Of a stretch of 62,557 nucleotides of DNA, positions 53,123 through 61,915 are shown in pieces. Within the stretch, counting starts at the first letter, position 1; every line of letters begins with the position of its first letter. The stretch comes from Muribaculaceae bacterium (lineage in GTDB: Bacteria; Bacteroidota; Bacteroidia; Bacteroidales; Muribaculaceae): contig JAFSYB010000101.1 of the NCBI GenBank assembly GCA_017443765.1, positions 1-62,557 on the forward strand, given 5' to 3'. A program made the translations under genes and the position numbers. Below the pieces are notes generated by a model. It worked only from the letters and a program-made list of their open reading frames with translations. It was not told the origin of the DNA and did no database searches.

Positions 53123-54853
53123 ATGAAAAAGCTGTACTTCTTTCTGATTGTGTGCTTCGCGGCATCGGTTGCCCGGGCCCAATTCACTATTGGCGAGTTG
53201 CCGGTGGTGCTCGATACCGTTGCGGGCAACTTCATGTGTTCTATTCCCCGTGATGCGTTCGACCGGCCCTATACCGCCATGGTGGCCCTTGACGGTGACC
53301 AGTGGAGCGAGATGTGGGTCGACACGGTGCAGGTTGCTCCGCAAGCACAGGTTACCTTCGACGACGTGAGCCATGCCCGTGTGTTTCCCATTACGGCTGT
53401 TGCCGGCACCGACACCCTCCACTACGGCATCACCTTCACCTGGCACCCCATCCTCATGCTCTATGGCTTGGAGGGCGAGTTCAACACCGACTACAAGCAA
53501 AGCCAGGTGGTGTTCATCGCCCCCGGTGAGCTGGCCACGCAGGCACTGCCATCTAAAGCCAAGTGGAAAGGCAACACCACCGTGCGCTACCAGCGGGAGA
53601 AACGCAATTACCACATCAAGTTTTTTGACGAAGACGGCAACAAGGCCGACATGAAGTTCTTCCCCGACTTGCGCAGCGACAACAATTGGCTGCTCGATGC
53701 CGGCCAGGTGGACAACGCCCGCATTCGCAACAAGGCCGGCATGGATCTGTGGATGGACTTGGTTCCGCCCATGTACTATGCCGAGCAGGAGCCAAAGGTC
53801 ATCAATGGGGTGAGAAGCCACTTTGTGGAGGTGTTCCTCGACGGACGCTACCACGGCTTCTACTCCATGAGCGAGGCCATGGACCGCAAGCAGCTCAAAC
53901 TCAAAAAGTATGATGAGGAGGCAAAGGTTTTCCATGGCGAATTATGGAAAACCAACGCTTGGAACGACTACACGCTCATGGCTGCCGAAATGCCAAACAA
54001 GAAGCACACCAGTCTGGGGTCGGCTTATGGCTACGAGGTAAAGTACCCCGACATAGAGGATGTCACCCCTACTGACGTGGAAATTCTTTATCAAGCCATC
54101 AATTTTGTTGTCAAGAGCAGCGACGAAGAGTTTGCCGAGCATGTGGCCGAGTGGTTCGATGTCCCCATCCTCAAGCACTACGTCATCCTCTACCAGCTGC
54201 TGCTCGCTTGGGACAATGAGGGGAAGAATCTCTTTTGGGCCATCTACGACCGAGAGCAGGACAAGAAACTTGCCCTGGTGGCGTGGGACTTCGATGCTAC
54301 CGTGGGCCAGGACTACATTAACCGCAAGACGGTGGACTGGGATAAAATCAGCCCCGAGCGAAACTTGCAGTTCAGACACCGACTTTTCTCACGCTTGCTG
54401 AATCTGAACGTGAACGGCTTCCAGGCCGATGTGTGCCAGACCTACTACCGCCTGCGCAAGACCCTCTTGCGCGAGGACAGCCTTGTGGGGCGCTACACCG
54501 GCTTGATTGACCAGCTCCAGCACTCGGGCGCCGCCCAACGCGAGACACGTCGATGGAGTGGGGTGGTGGACCTCTACTACCGCAACCTCGACTTCGACTA
54601 CCAAAAGGAATACATTGCCGACTGGTGGCACCGTCGGCTGGCTTTCCTCGACCAAAATGTGTTCAAGGTTGAGCCCGTGTATGGCGATGTGAACCGTGAC
54701 TTCGTGGTCGACATCGACGATGTCAACACCACAATCAACGTGATGTTGCGTTATCTTCCCTTTGACGCCGATTCCGACCTCAACGCCGATGGCTCGGTCG
54801 ACATCGACGACCTCAACTTACTCATCAACATTCTGATTCGCAAGGACGGGTGA
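53123..54853 (+). CDS. Secreted CotH-kinase family protein with C-terminal dockerin
   Basis: A 576-aa secreted protein (signal peptide MKKLYFFLIVCFAASVARAQ). The CotH domain, an atypical protein-kinase fold, covers about 150-520. Visible marks are KWKGNTTVRYQREKRNYHIKF, WLLDAGQVDNARIRNKAGMDLW, HFVEVFLDGRYHGFYSMSEAMDR, LLAWDNEGKNLFWAIYD and the metal-binding VAWDFDATVGQDY loop. The last 57 residues form a type I dockerin (GDVNRDFVVDIDDVN and SDLNADGSVDIDDLNLLIN); the first loop deviates (DVNRDF for DVNGDG). Known CotH proteins phosphorylate spore-coat proteins or act as invasins; here the target is unknown. Own promoter and terminator. Confidence 0.88.
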   Translation: MKKLYFFLIVCFAASVARAQFTIGELPVVLDTVAGNFMCSIPRDAFDRPYTAMVALDGDQWSEMWVDTVQVAPQAQVTFDDVSHARVFPITAVAGTDTLHYGITFTWHPILMLYGLEGEFNTDYKQSQVVFIAPGELATQALPSKAKWKGNTTVRYQREKRNYHIKFFDEDGNKADMKFFPDLRSDNNWLLDAGQVDNARIRNKAGMDLWMDLVPPMYYAEQEPKVINGVRSHFVEVFLDGRYHGFYSMSEAMDRKQLKLKKYDEEAKVFHGELWKTNAWNDYTLMAAEMPNKKHTSLGSAYGYEVKYPDIEDVTPTDVEILYQAINFVVKSSDEEFAEHVAEWFDVPILKHYVILYQLLLAWDNEGKNLFWAIYDREQDKKLALVAWDFDATVGQDYINRKTVDWDKISPERNLQFRHRLFSRLLNLNVNGFQADVCQTYYRLRKTLLREDSLVGRYTGLIDQLQHSGAAQRETRRWSGVVDLYYRNLDFDYQKEYIADWWHRRLAFLDQNVFKVEPVYGDVNRDFVVDIDDVNTTINVMLRYLPFDADSDLNADGSVDIDDLNLLINILIRKDG

Positions 54854-54878
54854 CACAGCCGGAACGGTACGAGCATAG

Positions 54879-54917
54879 CGGCGGCAGGTGGTCTTGCAAC
54901 ACCTGCCGCCGATGTTT
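54879..54917 (+). terminator. Terminator of the CotH-dockerin gene
   Basis: Arms 54879-54890 and 54900-54911 form a perfect 12-bp stem (CGGCGGCAGGTG), followed by ATGTTTTAA. Confidence 0.85.
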
Positions 54918-54963
54918 TAACGATTTTTGTGCCTTGTTTCTCGCCTGTGACCATAATATTCAC

Positions 54964-54971
54964 TAACTTTG
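54964..54971 (+). promoter_or_regulatory. -7 box of the TPR / beta-barrel operon
   Basis: TAACTTTG, 31 bases ahead of the ATG at 55003. No -33 TTG at ideal spacing. Confidence 0.6.
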
Positions 54972-55002
54972 CAAGTTAAAACAAGAAAACCCTCATTCTC
55001 TT

Positions 55003-58000
55003 ATGAAACTGAAGAAAGTGATAGTGTGTATAGGGCTTGCGCTGCCCATTGCGGGCGTGGCTCAGCCCACCATGATGGGCAGCGACGCGCAAGGCTTCCT
55101 CGAGCGCGGGCGGCTCATGTATGAGAGCCGCAACTATGTCGGGGCCATCGACCAGCTCACCCGCATGATTGAGCTGCCCGCCAGCGACGAGCAGCTGGAA
55201 CAGGCCGAGTTGCTGATTGCCTTGAGCCGATTTGAGCGCGGCGAGGGTGAGAGCCTCGACCGCTTAGTGGCTTTCCTCGACGAGCACCCGAACTCCTTGC
55301 TCGCGCAGCAGGCCCAGATGAAAATTGGCGACTACTACTTCTATCGGGGGCAGTGGGACAACGCCCTGTTCAGCTACTCGCTCGTGCGCCCCACAGCGCA
55401 GGACATCGACGCAAACGAGAACCTGCTCTACCGCAAAGCTTACTGCAACCTGCGCCTGGCCAATTACAAGGAGGCCGAGGGACAGTACAACCGGCTGGCG
55501 CAGACCAAGCGCTTTGGCGATGCGAGCATTTTCTACAAAGCCTATATCGACTACGCCGAGGGGCGGCACGACATGGCCATCGACCGTTTTCAGCACATCG
55601 ACCCAAACACCGAGCTGGGCTACCAGGCGCAGTACTACATCACCCAAATCAAGTACAACCGCCAGCAGTTTGCCGACGTGATTGCCGCGGGCAGCCAGCT
55701 ACTGGCCGAGGAGAACAACGACTACTTCACCGCCGAACTCAACCGCATGGTGGGCGAGAGCTACTACCACCAGGGCGACAAGACGCAGGCACGTACCTAT
55801 CTGAGCCGTTACTTCGACACCCCCGAGGGCGACATCTACCGCACCGCCGCCTACACGATGGGGGTACTCGACTACGAGGACCGAAACTACCAAAAGGTGG
55901 TCGACGAGATGACGCTTGCCACCGACGAGACCGACGCCCTGGCCCAGAGTGCCTGGCTCTACATCGGCCAAAGCCGCCTCAAGCTCGGTGACGAAAAGGG
56001 AGCCGCGCGGGCTTTCGAGCAGTCGGCCGCTATGGATGCCGACCGCACCGTGCGCGAGACCGCGTTCTACAACTATGCCGTCACCCAGCACATGGGTGCC
56101 AAGACACCGTTTGGCCGCAGCATCGACATGTTTGAGCAATTCCTCAACGACTATCCAAACTCAAAATACAAGCAGCAGGTGGAGGCTTACTTGGTCGACA
56201 CCTACTCCACCAGTGGCGACTATGCCCGGGCACTGGCAAGCATCAACCGCATCAACAACCCCGGCAGCCAGGTACTGCGCGCCAAGCAGAACGTGCTCTA
56301 CAACCTGGGTGTGCAGGCACTGAACAACAACCGCACCGCCGATGCCATCGACTACTTGAAGCAAGCCGTGGCATTGGGCAATCAGGACAAGGCCGTGCTG
56401 GCCGAGAGCCGGCTGTGGCTTGCCGAGGCACAGTACCGCGCCGGTAACTACAAGGACGCCACCAGCAATCAAATGGCCTATGTGAACGGAATCGGCAAGG
56501 GCGACGAGAACTATGGCATCGCCCAGTACAACCTGGGTTACTCCCTCTACCAGCAGCGCCGTTACGCCGAGGCACGCAAGGCCTTCCAGAACGCCCTGGC
56601 TGGCAAAACGCTCTCCCCCGAGCTGCGTGCCGATGCCTACAACCGCCTCGGCGATGTGAACTACTACCTTCAGGACTTCGCCACCGCACAAAGCAACTAT
56701 GACCAGGCCATGAAGGAGGACAAGAACGCCCCCAAGGACTACGCCATGTATCAAAAGGGCGTGATGATGGCGTTGAGCAAGCAGTATGCGCAAGCTGTGG
56801 ACCAGATGGATGCACTGCTCAAGGCCTATCCACGCTCGCAATATGCCCCCCAGGCAATGCTCGAAAAGGCTGTCGCACTCACCGCGATGGGACGCACGGC
56901 CGATGCCGTGAACACCTACAACACCCTGCTCAAGTCGTTCCCCAAGAGTGTGGAGGCACGCAAGGGGCTGTTGCAAATGGCTGTGCTCAGCCGCAACCAG
57001 GGCGACGACCAGGCCGCCATCGAGGCATATAAGAAGGTTATCCGCACCTATCCATCGAGCGAGGAGGCGCAAGCCGCAGCCGAGGACCTCAAGCTCATCT
57101 TTGCCGACCGGGGCGAGCTGCCGCAGCTGCAGCGTTTCCTCGAAGCCATTCCCAACGGCCCGCGCATTGATGTGAGCGAACTCGACCGCCTCAATTTCGA
57201 GGCTGCCGAGAAACTTGCCATTGCCTCCAAGCCCGACATCTCGAAAATGCGCGAATACCTGGCCGCCAACCCCACCGGAGCCTACGCAGCCCGGGCAAAA
57301 TACTATATCGCCCGCCATGCCTACAATGCCGGAAACCTTGCCGAGGCACTTGCCGGGATTGACGATGCCCTGAAGGGGAACGCCGATGCCAGCTTTGCCG
57401 AAGATGCAATGGCCATGCGTGCCGACATCCTCATGCGTCAGGGCAAGAAAACCGAGGCACTCAAAGCCTACCAAGCCCTGGCCGAGCAGTCGTCGAGCGA
57501 CGACAACCGCACCGTGGCCGAGCTGGGTCTGCTCAGGGCCGCGCAGGCTCTCAAGAAATGGGACGTGGTGAAAGCTACGGCCTCCACCCTGCTACAGCGC
57601 GGTGGCCTCACCGCGGCCGAAGAGCGCGAGGTGACCATGGCAACGGCCATTGCCGCTGCCAACACTGGCGACAGCAAGGCCGCCGAGGCAAGCCTGAAGA
57701 AACTCGCAGCCGACCCACAGAGCGAGCAAGGCGCGCAGGCCGCCGTGGAGCTGGCAACGCTCCAATACGAGGCCGGAAACTACAAGGCCGCCGAGAAGAC
57801 ACTTAACGCACTCATTGACTCGGGCACGCCACACCACTATTGGCTGGCGCGAGGTTTCCTGGTCATGAGCGACGTCTATGTGAAGCAGGGACGCAAGAGC
57901 GATGCCCGCGACTACCTCCAGAGCCTGAAGAACAACTACCCCGGCAAGGAGAAAGACATCGCCGATGGCATTGAGAACCGACTGAAAGCGTTGAAAAAGA

Positions 58001-58008
58001 GCAAGTAA
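55003..58008 (+). CDS. Large periplasmic TPR protein
   Basis: A 1001-aa exported protein (signal peptide MKLKKVIVCIGLALPIAGVAQ) made almost entirely of tetratricopeptide repeats, starting at residue 30 (GFLERGRLMYESRNYVGAID). Clear units include LGYQAQYYITQIKYNRQQFADVI, YGIAQYNLGYSLYQQRRYAE, KDYAMYQKGVMMALSKQYAQ and AAVELATLQYEAGNYKAAEK. Such proteins act as periplasmic scaffolds for outer-membrane or cell-wall assembly; the partner is not known. The next gene, a beta-barrel, starts 48 bases on and is most likely in the same operon, which points to a joint role at the outer membrane. Confidence 0.88.
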   Translation: MKLKKVIVCIGLALPIAGVAQPTMMGSDAQGFLERGRLMYESRNYVGAIDQLTRMIELPASDEQLEQAELLIALSRFERGEGESLDRLVAFLDEHPNSLLAQQAQMKIGDYYFYRGQWDNALFSYSLVRPTAQDIDANENLLYRKAYCNLRLANYKEAEGQYNRLAQTKRFGDASIFYKAYIDYAEGRHDMAIDRFQHIDPNTELGYQAQYYITQIKYNRQQFADVIAAGSQLLAEENNDYFTAELNRMVGESYYHQGDKTQARTYLSRYFDTPEGDIYRTAAYTMGVLDYEDRNYQKVVDEMTLATDETDALAQSAWLYIGQSRLKLGDEKGAARAFEQSAAMDADRTVRETAFYNYAVTQHMGAKTPFGRSIDMFEQFLNDYPNSKYKQQVEAYLVDTYSTSGDYARALASINRINNPGSQVLRAKQNVLYNLGVQALNNNRTADAIDYLKQAVALGNQDKAVLAESRLWLAEAQYRAGNYKDATSNQMAYVNGIGKGDENYGIAQYNLGYSLYQQRRYAEARKAFQNALAGKTLSPELRADAYNRLGDVNYYLQDFATAQSNYDQAMKEDKNAPKDYAMYQKGVMMALSKQYAQAVDQMDALLKAYPRSQYAPQAMLEKAVALTAMGRTADAVNTYNTLLKSFPKSVEARKGLLQMAVLSRNQGDDQAAIEAYKKVIRTYPSSEEAQAAAEDLKLIFADRGELPQLQRFLEAIPNGPRIDVSELDRLNFEAAEKLAIASKPDISKMREYLAANPTGAYAARAKYYIARHAYNAGNLAEALAGIDDALKGNADASFAEDAMAMRADILMRQGKKTEALKAYQALAEQSSSDDNRTVAELGLLRAAQALKKWDVVKATASTLLQRGGLTAAEEREVTMATAIAAANTGDSKAAEASLKKLAADPQSEQGAQAAVELATLQYEAGNYKAAEKTLNALIDSGTPHHYWLARGFLVMSDVYVKQGRKSDARDYLQSLKNNYPGKEKDIADGIENRLKALKKSK

Positions 58009-58055
58009 ATAAAGGTTAAGTAAATACGGAAACTCATTATTATCATTGATTGGAA

Positions 58056-59930
58056 ATGAACAAGAAACTCTATATCATCGCAGCATTTGCTGTTGCAGCC
58101 GCCAGTGCGAGTGGCCAGCAGACGGGCATCACTGGCACGCAGCAGGGACAGCAGGAACTCCACAAGGAAATCACCCTGGAGAAGGACTTCGTGCCTGTGG
58201 AAAAGAAAGCCACCAAAAAGAACACCTTGCCCAAGGTGAAGCGTGCCGCCGCTCCAGCCGCCACACCTGTCAGTTACAGCGACTGGACCGCACCTATCGA
58301 TGGGCCCACCACCATTCCCACCATGATGCCCTATGGCTACCACACGATGCACAACTTCAGCGACAAACGCGGCTACATAGACCTGGGCGGCGGCATGGCT
58401 GCCAACTTTGTGGGCAGTGCAGGCTACCGAATTATCGACAAGGACAACCTCACCCTCGGCATCTGGGCGCAACACAACAGCACCTGGACGGCCAAGAACT
58501 CAACCAAGTACATAACCGATGAGGCCGAACGACTGAAACAAAAGTTTAACGACAATGTGTTTGGCCTCGACTTGATGAGCCGCCTGCGCGGTGGTACGCT
58601 CATTGTGGGCGCTCGCGGGCATTTTGACAGTTTCAACTACTATGGCGGCACCGACCCGGTTTGGGACGACGCCAACCGGCAGATGTATTCCGAGATTGGC
58701 CTGCGCGCCGCCTGGGAGGGCATGACCTTGCTGGGCGACCGCGACTTTAATTACGGCATTGCCACTCGCTTCAATCACGCCGGCTACAGCAAGGCCGTCT
58801 ATCCCGGAACGGGCTACAGCAAGGGGGCCAACGAGAATGTGCTGAACATCACCCTCGATGGCGAATATGCCGTGAACGACCGGGTGCGTGTGGGCCTGGA
58901 ACTGGCTGGCGATTTGGTTAGCCATCGCTTGCAGGCAACCACTTCCAGCTTTTTTCTCACCACACTCTCGCCTTATCTCCTTTGGGAGAACACCACGGCT
59001 CGCGTGCGTGCCGGCCTCAACCTCACTCTGGGCAACGCACAGCTGCCCGACTACGCTGTGCCCTTTGCGAACACCACCGATGGCGCGCGGGCGCACGTGG
59101 CCCCCAACGTGAGCCTGGATGTGAATCTCACCGACGGTGCAGCTGCTTATATCAACATTGGCGGCGGCACCACGCTCAACACCCTCTCCGACCTGGCGGC
59201 ACAAAACCGTTACAGCGACCCCAATGCCACTCCGTTCAACGCGTTCTCGCCCTTTGATGCCGAGGCGGGATTTAAAATTGGCCCCTTTGCCGGTTTCTCG
59301 GCCAAGGTGTTCGGAGGATACGGATTCTTCAAGGGCGACCTGAATGCAGTGTTGCTGCCCGACGTTATCGTCAAAACCACCTCAAGCAGCGGCTTTCAAT
59401 CTATTCCCGTGTCCGAGTTCAAATGCACACACTATGCCAGCCTCAAATTCCGGGGTATGAAAGTTGGTGGTGAGCTGAACTACAAATATCGCTCGCTCAT
59501 CGAGGCCAAGGCCAGTGTGGTTTATGCTCACGCGGGCGATAACCTGGACCCCACCAAGTGGAACACCGGCTACTCGCTCGATGGTTTCGACGGACCCAGC
59601 CTGGTGGGTGGTTTCGACTTGAAAGTCACCCCTATCCGCCAGCTTGCCATCGACCTGGGCTTGCAATATCGCGGACAGCGGGCCATCGTGAGTCAAATAT
59701 CGACAATAGGGGTAGATGAGAATCAAGTGGAAATAATTTCCCCGTCTGGTTACACCTGGGTCGACCTTGATGATGTGCTGAACCTGCACGCCGGGGCGAG
59801 TTGGAAATTCGACAAGACGCTCACCCTGTGGCTCAAGGGCAACAACCTGCTCAACCGCCGCTACGACACGATGCCTGGCATGGGTGCGCAAAAAATCAAC
59901 GTCATGGCTGGCTTTGCACTCGTGTTTTAA
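58056..59930 (+). CDS. Outer-membrane beta-barrel, TonB-receptor-like without plug
   Basis: A 624-aa outer-membrane protein (signal peptide MNKKLYIIAAFAVAAASASG). A lysine/alanine-rich linker (about 40-75) precedes a barrel that starts near 100. Paired strands such as GYIDLGGGMAANFVGSAGYR, LTLGIWAQHNSTWT, ARVRAGLNLTLGN and YASLKFRGMKVGGELNYKYR alternate with turns. The C terminus (LTLWLKGNNLLNRRYDTMPGMGAQKINVMAGFALVF) resembles the last strands of TonB-dependent receptors. No plug domain and no TonB box is visible, and the chain is shorter than most receptors, so TonB-driven transport is unlikely. Translated with the preceding TPR gene. Confidence 0.82.
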   Translation: MNKKLYIIAAFAVAAASASGQQTGITGTQQGQQELHKEITLEKDFVPVEKKATKKNTLPKVKRAAAPAATPVSYSDWTAPIDGPTTIPTMMPYGYHTMHNFSDKRGYIDLGGGMAANFVGSAGYRIIDKDNLTLGIWAQHNSTWTAKNSTKYITDEAERLKQKFNDNVFGLDLMSRLRGGTLIVGARGHFDSFNYYGGTDPVWDDANRQMYSEIGLRAAWEGMTLLGDRDFNYGIATRFNHAGYSKAVYPGTGYSKGANENVLNITLDGEYAVNDRVRVGLELAGDLVSHRLQATTSSFFLTTLSPYLLWENTTARVRAGLNLTLGNAQLPDYAVPFANTTDGARAHVAPNVSLDVNLTDGAAAYINIGGGTTLNTLSDLAAQNRYSDPNATPFNAFSPFDAEAGFKIGPFAGFSAKVFGGYGFFKGDLNAVLLPDVIVKTTSSSGFQSIPVSEFKCTHYASLKFRGMKVGGELNYKYRSLIEAKASVVYAHAGDNLDPTKWNTGYSLDGFDGPSLVGGFDLKVTPIRQLAIDLGLQYRGQRAIVSQISTIGVDENQVEIISPSGYTWVDLDDVLNLHAGASWKFDKTLTLWLKGNNLLNRRYDTMPGMGAQKINVMAGFALVF

Positions 59931-59958
59931 TCATCAATTCCCTTATCTGTTACGACCG

Positions 59959-61092
59959 ATGCGTGTCCACCTGTGCCTGGCTCACATGAGCGGCAATGAG
60001 ATGAAATTTATCCAAGAGGCATTCGACACCAATTGGGTGGTGCCCTTGGGACCCAATGTCAACGCTTTCGAGGCCGACTTGGAGGCATTTGTGGAGCATG
60101 ACCGCCATGTGGTGGCCCTGGCCAGTGGCACGGCAGCCCTTCACCTTGCGCTCGTGGGGCTGGGCGTGACATGTGGCGACGAGGTGATTTGCCAGTCGAT
60201 GACCTTCAGTGCCAGTGCCAACCCCATCGTTTACCAAGGCGCCACGCCAGTGTTTGTCGACAGCGAGCCAGACACCTGGAACATGGATCCTACTTTACTC
60301 GAGCGCGCCATTCGCGACCGTGTTGCAATCATGGGGCGCAAACCCAAGGCCATCATTCCCGTTCACCTCTACGGCATGCCCGCACGCATGGACGACATCA
60401 TGGCCATCGCCCGCCACTATGCGATTCCTGTGGTTGAGGATGCCGCCGAAGGGCTGGGCTCGCGTTACTGCGACCACGAGGTGGGTACATTTGGCGACTA
60501 TGGGATTATGAGCTTTAACGGCAACAAGATGATTACCACCAGCGGCGGCGGGGCGCTCATCTGCCCGTCTGCCGAGCAAAAGCAGCGCACCATGTTCCTG
60601 GCCACGCAGGCACGCGAGCCAGTACCCTACTATCTGCACAAGGAAATCGGCTACAACTACCGCATGAGCAACATCTGCGCGGGCATTGGGCGTGGGCAGA
60701 TGACCATCCTTCGCGACCACTTGGCCTGGCACCGCCACCTGTGCGACCGCTATGTGGAACTCCTTGGGGATATCGACGGCATCACCGTCCACACAAACCC
60801 CGATAACCGCTTTGAGAGTAATTTTTGGCTGAACACCATCCTCGTTGACCCAGTCAAAACGGGTGGAGTTGACCACGAGCAGCTGCGCCTGGCGCTCGAG
60901 GCTGCCAACATCGAGTGCCGACCGCTGTGGAAACCCATGCACACACAGCCAGTGTTCAGCGGCGCACCAGCCTACGTTAATGGCGTGAGCGAGCAGTTGT
61001 TTGGCCAGGGCTTGTGCCTGCCCAGCGGACCCTGCGTCACCGACGACGATGTCACTCGCATCGCCAGCATAATCAAAGGGTTAGTGAAGTGA
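59959..61092 (+). CDS. DegT/DnrJ/EryC1 family PLP aminotransferase
   Basis: A 377-aa sugar aminotransferase, probably making a UDP- or dTDP-4-amino sugar for surface glycans. Marks in order: LAHMSGNEMKFIQEAFDTNW and VVPLGPNVNAFE, ALASGTAALHLAL (PLP phosphate site), VICQSMTFSASANPIVYQGA, DAAEGLGSRY (PLP-ring Asp) and SFNGNKMITTSGGGAL with the Schiff-base lysine in NGNK. FLATQAREPVPYYLHKEIGY and NYRMSNICAGIGRGQM follow. These segments most resemble PglE/LegC-type enzymes. The ATG at 59959 is chosen because the conserved N-terminal block begins there. It sits 28 bases after the barrel gene and may be read with it. Confidence 0.9.
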   Translation: MRVHLCLAHMSGNEMKFIQEAFDTNWVVPLGPNVNAFEADLEAFVEHDRHVVALASGTAALHLALVGLGVTCGDEVICQSMTFSASANPIVYQGATPVFVDSEPDTWNMDPTLLERAIRDRVAIMGRKPKAIIPVHLYGMPARMDDIMAIARHYAIPVVEDAAEGLGSRYCDHEVGTFGDYGIMSFNGNKMITTSGGGALICPSAEQKQRTMFLATQAREPVPYYLHKEIGYNYRMSNICAGIGRGQMTILRDHLAWHRHLCDRYVELLGDIDGITVHTNPDNRFESNFWLNTILVDPVKTGGVDHEQLRLALEAANIECRPLWKPMHTQPVFSGAPAYVNGVSEQLFGQGLCLPSGPCVTDDDVTRIASIIKGLVK

Positions 61093-61164
61093 TGAGTGAT
61101 GAGTGAAGAGTGATGAGTAAGGAGTGATGAGTAAGGAGTGATGAGTAAGGAGTGATGAGTACTT
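61090..61164 (+). repeat. Tandem 14-bp repeats after the aminotransferase gene
   Basis: Starting at the stop codon, units built from GATGAGT and GAAGAGT/AAGGAGT follow each other; the clearest is the 14-mer GATGAGTAAGGAGT, present three times. No hairpin is seen. Confidence 0.8.
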
Positions 61165-61222
61165 GTTGATAGTATTTACCCTACATTTATCTGTTTTTCT
61201 TGTCCATTAAACTTTCCCCCCT

Positions 61223-61666
61223 ATGAGCAAAATAGAAGTGAAGATTGTGAATCGTGGTCCGCATCCGCTGCCAGCCTACGGCACACCGTTGAGTGCGGGC
61301 ATGGACTTGCGGGTGTGGTTGTCCGAGCCGCTCACGCTACAGCCGCTGGAGCGCGCACTGGTGCGCACAGGCATCTACATCGCCCTGCCCGAGGGCTACG
61401 AGTGCCAGATACGTCCACGCAGCGGATTGGCCCTGAAGCGTGGCCTGACGGTGTTGAACACCCCAGGCACCATCGATGCCGACTACAGAGGGGAGATTGG
61501 GATTATTATCGTCAACTTGAGCAACGAGCCCCAAACCATCACCGACGGCGAACGCATCTGCCAAATGGTGGTGGCGCACCACGAAACGGTAACGTGGCGC
61601 CCCGTCGAGGCTCTCGACGACACCGACCGAGGCGCAGGCGGGTTCGGACACACCGGAACGAATTGA
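61223..61666 (+). CDS. dut: dUTP diphosphatase
   Basis: Hydrolyses dUTP to dUMP and pyrophosphate, keeping uracil out of DNA and feeding thymidylate synthesis. The 147-aa product has normal length for the trimeric family and all five motifs: 1 ([10 protein letters not shown]), 2 ([12 protein letters not shown]), 3 ([21 protein letters not shown]), 4 (ERICQMVV) and the C-terminal glycine-rich arm 5 ([12 protein letters not shown]). Preceded by a repeat array and no obvious promoter box. The 249 bases after it contain no gene apart from the promoter of the last ORF. Confidence 0.98.
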   Translation: MSKIEVKIVNRGPHPLPAYGTPLSAGMDLRVWLSEPLTLQPLERALVRTGIYIALPEGYECQIRPRSGLALKRGLTVLNTPGTIDADYRGEIGIIIVNLSNEPQTITDGERICQMVVAHHETVTWRPVEALDDTDRGAGGFGHTGTN

Positions 61667-61857
61667 CCCCAATGTCTACAGCGAAAAGAGTGGCAAAAGG
61701 GGATAGAGTGACCTTTGATTTGAGTTGATAGTAGATCCCACCAATTTTATTGTTCTTTCACTTGATTTGTCACGACCATATATGAGTTGTAATCATAGTT
61801 TTCTGCTTGCAGCCCGCTTTTTCTTCTTTGCAGCAGTTTGAATCCTGGTGACACATT

Positions 61858-61888
61858 TTTGCCATCTAAATTTTTCTTTGTATATTTG
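61858..61888 (+). promoter_or_regulatory. Consensus promoter of the terminal ATPase gene
   Basis: TTTG (61858-61861), 19 bases, then TATATTTG (61881-61888), 27 bases ahead of the ATG. Confidence 0.85.
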
Positions 61889-61915
61889 CGCCACGTTAAT
61901 GAGAGAACTACAGCT

